A stretch of DNA of 13,893 nucleotides from Nanobdellota archaeon (GTDB taxonomy: Archaea > Nanobdellota > Nanobdellia > Pacearchaeales > GW2011-AR1). The position numbers were made by a program, and so were the translations under genes. Of this stretch, positions 5,591 to 9,575 are shown in pieces; the first letter of the stretch is position 1, and every line of letters starts with the position of its first letter. The DNA lies in the NCBI GenBank assembly GCA_020056045.1, contig JAGVIM010000204.1, forward strand, positions 1 to 13,893, in the 5' to 3' direction. Below the pieces are notes generated by a model. It was not told the DNA's origin. It ran no database searches and was given only the letters and a program-made list of their open reading frames with translations.

Positions 5591-6156
5591 ATGAAAAAAA
5601 CATTGCTCAGTATAGTTGCTGCATCAACTCTTGCACTTACTTCCTGTGAAGCAAGAGTAGAATTTAATTCACAGCAAAAAGAACAAATTAAAGTTCAAAT
5701 CAATGAAGAACTGCAAAAACTCAAAAATCCATTGGAAGGAAAAGAAGCCTATGAACTTGGTCCTGCTGGAAAATATCAATGCCATACTGAAGATGATGAA
5801 AGTTGTTCTGTACCATTCCATAACTTTGAAGTTCCACTAGGAACAGTTTATCTAATAAGACTAGATTCTGATAATTCTTTTAAAAAACCAATTAAAGCAA
5901 AAAAAGATCAGTATAATCAATTTCAATTTGATCTTGGAAGTTATGAAGTTTGGGTTGAAAATAAAGGTTATTTTGCTCCTATAGATAAATTTAATGCTGA
6001 AAATAAAGAAAAAACAACTAAAGGAATAAGAAAATTAAAAGTCTATGAAATAAAAGATCCTAAACCTGTTGAAATAGCCCCCCTATTCCTGCACCAGCAG
6101 TACCTAATTCTTCAAAACCAACTATAAAAATTCCAAGTCAAGATAGAACTGCTTAA
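5591..6156 (+). pseudogene. Lipoprotein-like secreted protein, frame broken at a C6 run
   Basis: The N-terminus is a secretion signal with a lipobox (KK, hydrophobic core, then L16-T-S-C19), so C19 would be the lipid-modified first residue. The mature part is of unknown function, with a short charged helix (QKEQIKVQINEELQKLK) and a probable beta-rich domain (FEVPLGTVYLIRL, FQFDLGSYEVWVENKGYF). The uninterrupted frame ends at 6127 with an odd tail (LFLHQQYLILQNQL). One extra C in the CCCCCC run at 6078-6083 would instead give a Pro-rich tail (PPIPAPAVPNSSKPTIKIP...) ending at TAA 6154-6156. This tail fits the preceding KDPKPVE far better. A sequencing or assembly error, a real indel, phase variation, or ribosomal slippage could explain it. 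The span is given to 6156 to include the restored frame. Confidence 0.65.
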
Positions 6157-6173
6157 AAACTTCTCACATAACT

Positions 6174-6202
6174 TCTTGTTTTACTTTTCTCATCTTCTTT
6201 TT
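6174..6202 (+). terminator. T-rich 3' end of the lipoprotein-like gene
   Basis: Runs TTGTTTTAC, TTTTCT and CTTCTTTTT follow the restored stop at 6156. Archaeal transcription ends at such T-rich stretches on the coding strand without needing a hairpin. It overlaps one copy of the recurrent element. Confidence 0.4.
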
Positions 6203-6222
6203 ACATTAAGCTACCAATAACT
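6190..6222. repeat. Recurrent intergenic element, copy 2 (single unit)
   Basis: TCATCTTCTTTTTACATTAA (6190-6209) is identical to 5482-5501 over 20 bases, and it continues GCTACCAATAAC like the second half of copy 1. Its right part overlaps the stop codon and last codons of the minus-strand HEPN gene, which ends at 6206. Confidence 0.6.
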
Positions 6223-6742
6223 TTTCCATTTCAAAAATAAACTCTTTGGCTCTTTTTAAGGAAGTTTCAGCTCTTGCTCTTTTTATCTCTTCACCCATAT
6301 CATATTGGTATCTTCCTCTTTTATCTAATTCGGATGAAAAATCTTCTATTAATTTATTGCTCTTAAATTCAGCAAGTTCTAAAGCATTGTCTTTTGCTTC
6401 TTTAAAATAATCTATTAACTCATTTCTCAACTTGTTTCTTATAAAAACAATTAATGAATCAAGAGTTACTTTATGAACCATTTCTGTTCCAGTTTTATAA
6501 CCAAGCTTGTATAAAACAGCATTTGTTGAATAAAACATAGAATAATATGAACATACAATAACCCACAAAGAAGAAGTATTATTTTTTAAAAGTTCATCTG
6601 CTACTTTTAAACTTTCAAGATAATTCTTTCTATAAGTATTAAAAATGTTATTATCAAATCTTTCTACTTTCTTAAGTTTACCTTCTGCCAAATATCTTCT
6701 AATATTTTTTTCAGCCCCTAAAATAACTTTTTTATCTAACAT
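6206..6742 (-). CDS. HEPN-domain protein, putative toxin of the HEPN-MNT pair
   Basis: This 178-residue all-helical protein has the HEPN pattern: a helix with YLESLKVADELLKN, the SYYSMFYSTNAVLYKLGYK core (65-83, equivalent to the family's YYAMFHAA...LL...G), H90 in TEMVHKVT, and the C-terminal R-YQYD...SLKRAKEFIFEMEKLL region (144-175) like the usual R-x-x-ADY...A..F...I. HEPN proteins paired with MNT enzymes are generally RNases or scaffold toxins. However, the only His is H90 and no R-x4-6-H RNase motif is present, so ribonuclease activity by the standard mechanism is doubtful. It overlaps the upstream MNT gene by 11 bases, so translation is coupled. The stop lies in the recurrent element. 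Confidence 0.78.
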   Translation of the reverse strand: MLDKKVILGAEKNIRRYLAEGKLKKVERFDNNIFNTYRKNYLESLKVADELLKNNTSSLWVIVCSYYSMFYSTNAVLYKLGYKTGTEMVHKVTLDSLIVFIRNKLRNELIDYFKEAKDNALELAEFKSNKLIEDFSSELDKRGRYQYDMGEEIKRARAETSLKRAKEFIFEMEKLLVA

Positions 6743-7298
6743 TATTAATTAGTTTATAATAATTTTCTATACCTACTAGAATAATATTATGTTTTATTGC
6801 TTCTTTTACAACACTAAAATCATTAATTTTTGCCATTTTAACAAATTCATCAAAGCTGATAATAGTTGCATGAACTTTAGGAATTATTGATATTTCTTTG
6901 TTTATCTCTTTTTCATTATCAGTAATAAATAAAAGGTCAATATCCGAATTCTTATTGTTTTTGCCCTTAGAATAGGAGCCAAATACCAAACATATAAACG
7001 GAGATAAAACTTTATTTAACCTGGAAAATATAACCTTAAAATCCTTGTTTTTTAACAGATCTTCTCTTCTTTTATATTCAACAGAAAAAACTCTTTCACT
7101 AAAATTATTATTAAAAGAACAGTTAGAATTATTTCCCAATCTTTCTAAATCAATTATCCCTTCTTTATGAAGATTTTTTACAGCATTATATGCAGACTTA
7201 TAATTTATTTTCCTAATCAGAGATATTTTTCTAATGCTGTATTTACTCTCTTTATTTTCTATTAATAATCTTAATATCTCATTTATTTCATTAGCCAT
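6732..7298 (-). CDS. HTH-MNT nucleotidyltransferase, putative antitoxin and repressor
   Basis: This 188-residue two-domain protein combines a winged helix at residues about 3-62 (SIRKISLIRKINYKSAYNAVKNLHKEGIIDLERLG) with a minimal nucleotidyltransferase at about 85-175. The MNT signature G107-S108-x10-D119-I-D121 is intact (FGSYSKGKNNKNSDIDLLF). The usual third carboxylate on the next strand is not evident (VHATIIS instead of a D/E), so catalysis may be weak or lost. In related pairs the MNT protein neutralises the HEPN partner, in one studied case by adenylylating it. The fused DNA-binding domain suggests autoregulation, and a triple half-site palindrome sits between TATA box and start. First gene of the operon. 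Confidence 0.82.
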   Translation of the reverse strand: MANEINEILRLLIENKESKYSIRKISLIRKINYKSAYNAVKNLHKEGIIDLERLGNNSNCSFNNNFSERVFSVEYKRREDLLKNKDFKVIFSRLNKVLSPFICLVFGSYSKGKNNKNSDIDLLFITDNEKEINKEISIIPKVHATIISFDEFVKMAKINDFSVVKEAIKHNIILVGIENYYKLINNVR

Positions 7299-7303
7299 TT
7301 TAA

Positions 7304-7329
7304 ACCATAATATTATGGTATTATACCAT
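7304..7329. promoter_or_regulatory. Palindromic operator of the HEPN-MNT operon
   Basis: ACCATAATATTATGGT (7304-7319) is a perfect 16-base palindrome. The half-site ATGGTAT (7315-7321) forms a second perfect inverted repeat with ATACCAT (7323-7329). Three alternating half-sites thus fill the space between the minus-strand TATA box (7331-7338) and the ATG at 7298 and cover the expected transcription start near 7309. This is where a repressor would block initiation; the winged helix of the MNT protein is the obvious candidate. Confidence 0.65.
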
Positions 7330-7330
7330 A

Positions 7331-7338
7331 TATATAAA
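7331..7338 (-). promoter_or_regulatory. TATA box of the HEPN-MNT operon
   Basis: TTTATATA on the minus strand, with the start of transcription expected close to 7309 and a leader of about 10 bases before the ATG at 7298. Confidence 0.6.
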
Positions 7339-7351
7339 TCTTTCGATTAAA

Positions 7352-7359
7352 TTTTTATA
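7352..7359 (+). promoter_or_regulatory. TATA box of the coiled-coil gene
   Basis: TTTTTATA followed by AACC is centred 27 bases before the ATG at 7383, which predicts a leaderless transcript. It lies only about 13 bases from the oppositely oriented TATA box of the HEPN-MNT operon, so the two promoters may compete or be co-regulated. Confidence 0.6.
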
Positions 7360-7382
7360 AACCCTATATATTTCAAATTATC

Positions 7383-7721
7383 ATGTCACTCAGATACACA
7401 ATAGGACCTGGAAGTATTAATCAAGAGATAGATTTAGCAAGGCATCAAAGAATGAGTGAAATGAGAGAACATGGAGAAGTAAGAGCTTATTTGCAAAGAA
7501 TGGAATCTAAACCAGCAGAAGAAAGTCCAAGATTTAGTATTTATGATCAAATGAGAGAAAGAGTTGAAAGACAAGAAGCAATGGAAGAAAGAAGACAAGA
7601 AAATCAAGAAAGACTAAAGGAATTATTAGCAAAATCTAGAGAAGAAATAGATGATATTATGAGAAGATTTAATTCAAGACATAGAATTTCTATTACAAAA
7701 CCTAATGAAGATGATGATTAA
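7383..7721 (+). CDS. Small charged coiled-coil protein of unknown function
   Basis: This 112-residue protein, not recognised, is extremely rich in Arg and Glu. After a short non-charged head (MSLRYTIGPGSINQE), residues about 16-92 are predicted to be one long helix or coiled coil (QMRERVERQEAMEERRQENQ and LKELLAKSREEIDDIMRRF), and the tail is acidic (NEDDD). There is no signal peptide and no membrane segment, so it is probably cytosolic. All Arg codons are AGA, as in the resident genes. It shares an 84-base divergent promoter region with the HEPN-MNT operon and could be under the same repressor. A structural, nucleic-acid-binding or adaptor role is possible, but nothing in the sequence decides. 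Confidence 0.72.
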   Translation: MSLRYTIGPGSINQEIDLARHQRMSEMREHGEVRAYLQRMESKPAEESPRFSIYDQMRERVERQEAMEERRQENQERLKELLAKSREEIDDIMRRFNSRHRISITKPNEDDD

Positions 7722-7770
7722 CTATTAATCTATTGCATAATCTACACTACTTATTCTATTTTATTCTACT

Positions 7771-7825
7771 CATCTTCTAAACATTAACATCACTAATATT
7801 TTATTTTACATTAAGCGATTAAAAA
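7771..7825. repeat. Bipartite recurrent intergenic element, copy 3
   Basis: CATCTTCTAAACATTAA (7771-7787), then CATCACTAATATTTTATTTT and ACATTAAGCGATTAAAAA (7808-7825). Order and spacing match the bipartite copy at 5482-5541, with the inner TTTATTT conserved. It is located 50 bases after the stop of the coiled-coil gene. Confidence 0.55.
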
Positions 7826-7853
7826 GCAAAACAATAATATCTAATTAGAATCT

Positions 7854-7875
7854 ATCACTATCAATTGATAGTGAT
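7854..7875. promoter_or_regulatory. 22-base perfect palindrome, possible operator
   Basis: ATCACTATCAA (7854-7864) is followed with no spacer by its exact reverse complement (7865-7875). It lies 108 bases upstream of the ATG at 7984 and 132 bases downstream of the stop at 7721. Long spacerless palindromes fit a dimeric DNA-binding protein such as a ribbon-helix-helix regulator better than a terminator, since there is no T-run after it beyond TTTATTT. Confidence 0.5.
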
Positions 7876-7917
7876 TTATTTAAGAATATGACACAAAAAA
7901 TCAATAAAATAAATGTT

Positions 7918-7932
7918 AAAATATCATATTTT
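7918..7932. repeat. AAAATAT-C-ATATTTT palindrome upstream of the small gene
   Basis: A 7-base perfect inverted repeat around one base, 51 bases before the ATG at 7984. It may be part of the promoter or a second regulator site. AT-only palindromes arise easily by chance here. Confidence 0.3.
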
Positions 7933-7983
7933 CGACAACCTATATGTTTAACAACTAACAAAAAGGAGTATATTCAATAACAT

Positions 7984-8169
7984 ATGATAAAAACTAAAAT
8001 AATCTCTGAAAATTCGTTTCAAAAGAAAATAGTAGTTAATGTTGATGAAGAACTATTTCTTTTAATAAGAAGAATTGAACTTAACTATGGTCTTTCCTGG
8101 AAAGAAGCAAGAAATTCAGTAAGTATAGCAATAAAAAAGCTATATTCTATAGAAAATAAAAATCTTTAA
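7984..8169 (+). CDS. Small possible ribbon-helix-helix protein
   Basis: A 61-residue protein. Residues 13-55 fit the ribbon-helix-helix plan: a strand (KKIVVNVDEE), a first helix (LFLLIRRIELNYG), a turn with Leu-Ser, and a second helix (WKEARNSVSIAIKKLY). The family normally has a small-residue turn and basic residues on the strand, and both are only partly present, so the call is tentative. If correct, it is a dimeric DNA-binding protein of the kind that serves as an antitoxin or repressor, and the 22-base palindrome upstream would be a natural target. GGAG (7965-7968) is a ribosome-binding site candidate, but 15 bases from the ATG is longer than usual. No partner gene follows. Confidence 0.6.
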   Translation: MIKTKIISENSFQKKIVVNVDEELFLLIRRIELNYGLSWKEARNSVSIAIKKLYSIENKNL

Positions 8170-8280
8170 TTGTTAAAAGTCAGCCTGCTTTCTGTTATAA
8201 TATAGATTTCTGAATCTATTAATTAGTATCTTCAATATCCATAAGAATTATAAGAGCATTTTATAATCGATTATTCATAT

Positions 8281-8310
8281 CATCTTTAGCTAAATTAACA
8301 TTACACTAAC
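8281..8310. repeat. Divergent copy of the recurrent intergenic element
   Basis: CATCTTTAGC, then AAATTAACATTACACTAAC. It keeps the CATCTT lead, the ATTAACATTA core and the ACTAA end of the other copies. It is in the spacer between the convergent 7984 and 8377 genes. Confidence 0.4.
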
Positions 8311-8352
8311 TACAAATTTAAAAAACTTTTTTTAATGAAATTTGAAAAGTTT

Positions 8353-8369
8353 TTACTTTAGAAAAGTAA
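8353..8369 (-). terminator. Hairpin just after the metallophosphoesterase gene
   Basis: TTACTTT (8353-8359) pairs perfectly with AAAGTAA (8363-8369) around a three-base loop, beginning eight bases after the minus-strand stop at 8377. T-rich stretches follow further downstream on the minus strand. Probably the 3' end of the transcript. It is also symmetric enough to serve the opposite strand. Confidence 0.45.
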
Positions 8370-8376
8370 GCTAATA

Positions 8377-9387
8377 CTATTTTCTCCAATATTCTATATA
8401 GATTAAATCAGCAATTAACACCAAAATAAGTATTACTAGTGTAATCATAACCCTATTAGTAATAATAAAATACAACATAAAAATCCAGAAGGCATAAAAA
8501 AATCTGTCAATAGGATTATTGTCTGGAGATGGAAAGGGAATAACCTCATAACTTACATTACTTCCATTTACACAAGCATATACATAATTATAAAAATAAT
8601 GAGTAGGATCTGAATAAAACAATTCTCCCCCTGCTCCGCCAGTTATAATATAATTAACACCTTTCATAGATTCATTAAAATAACCATGGATATGGCCAGA
8701 AAAGACAGTTGTAACATTATACTTGCTCATCATATTGATTACTTTTTCCCCACTCTCGTTTAAAAGACTTGATCTAAACCTTATTCTCTTGGGCATCAAC
8801 TTGGCTGGATTAAAAGCACGTTGCCTAGGATCAAATGCAGGCACATGCATAAATACAAATTTATTTTTAAAATCTCTTTTTAATTCAGTTTCAAGAAAAT
8901 TCATCTGTTGTTCATCAATACGTTTTTCATTTGCATCATCAAGAACAATAAAAAGAGAATCATTATATGAAAAAGAATAATAAAAATCACCAAAAATATC
9001 ATAATAATTAGCTCTCCCCTTTCTTAGGATATCATGATTGCCAATTGAAACTAACAAAGGAACCTGAAAACTTTGTATATCATCATAAAACATTCTATAT
9101 TTTTCTTTTGAACCAGCAGAGACAAGATCCCCATTATCAATAGCAAATAAAGGCTTTCTATTATTTACATCATTGATAATCCTATGAAAAGTCCTAAAAC
9201 CATCCTGATTATCTCCCATGACAGCAAAACAAAAATTATCAGAACTTTTTTGAGATTTAATCTTTTCAATTTGAAGCCCATTCCAATCACCAAACCCAAC
9301 AGGTAACATCCCAGATATAATTATCCAACCAACCAACAAAACAATTATTACAAATAAAAACCCGTGCCTTTTTTTAACTCTCACCAT
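8377..9387 (-). CDS. Membrane-anchored calcineurin-like metallophosphoesterase
   Basis: This 336-residue protein is predicted to hydrolyse phosphate esters at the outer face of the membrane. Residues 9-28 form an N-terminal anchor after a basic head (VRVKKRH), which puts the catalytic domain outside. The metallophosphoesterase motifs are in order: GDNQ (58-61, with D59), NGDLV (85-89, D87), GNHD (116-119), MHVP (180-183, H181) and GHIHG (231-235, H232 and H234). The first motif has Q where many members have H (DxH), a variant known in this superfamily. After the domain, residues about 296-332 are strongly hydrophobic with NR in the middle, enough for one or two further membrane helices. The substrate cannot be told. 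A TATTAAAA box lies about 25 bases upstream of the start, so the transcript is probably leaderless. Confidence 0.85.
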   Translation of the reverse strand: MVRVKKRHGFLFVIIVLLVGWIIISGMLPVGFGDWNGLQIEKIKSQKSSDNFCFAVMGDNQDGFRTFHRIINDVNNRKPLFAIDNGDLVSAGSKEKYRMFYDDIQSFQVPLLVSIGNHDILRKGRANYYDIFGDFYYSFSYNDSLFIVLDDANEKRIDEQQMNFLETELKRDFKNKFVFMHVPAFDPRQRAFNPAKLMPKRIRFRSSLLNESGEKVINMMSKYNVTTVFSGHIHGYFNESMKGVNYIITGGAGGELFYSDPTHYFYNYVYACVNGSNVSYEVIPFPSPDNNPIDRFFYAFWIFMLYFIITNRVMITLVILILVLIADLIYIEYWRK

Positions 9388-9408
9388 ATAATATATTATA
9401 AATAAAGC

Positions 9409-9416
9409 TTTTAATA
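9409..9416 (-). promoter_or_regulatory. TATA box of the metallophosphoesterase gene
   Basis: TATTAAAA on the minus strand, centred about 25 bases from the ATG at 9387. Confidence 0.5.
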
Positions 9417-9462
9417 TGTTTGTTTAGAAAATATCTAGTTAAAATTCTAAGGTGAGAATATC

Positions 9463-9469
9463 AAAAAAA
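9463..9469 (-). terminator. T7 run downstream of the beta-helix gene
   Basis: Seven T on the minus strand about 110 bases after the stop at 9576 and before the next promoter. It is a plausible archaeal T-rich terminator. Confidence 0.3.
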
Positions 9470-9575
9470 GGTTATTATAAGCCCTAACTTAATCCCCATA
9501 TACATAACATCTTCAAATAAAATTACTAAACTTTTTTCTAAATTAAAAATCTTAAAATAACCCTCATCATTTCAA

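Noticed and set aside
8723..8980. 85-codon plus-strand frame
   Set aside because: It lies entirely antisense to the conserved core of the metallophosphoesterase (which has all motifs), so it is a shadow frame.
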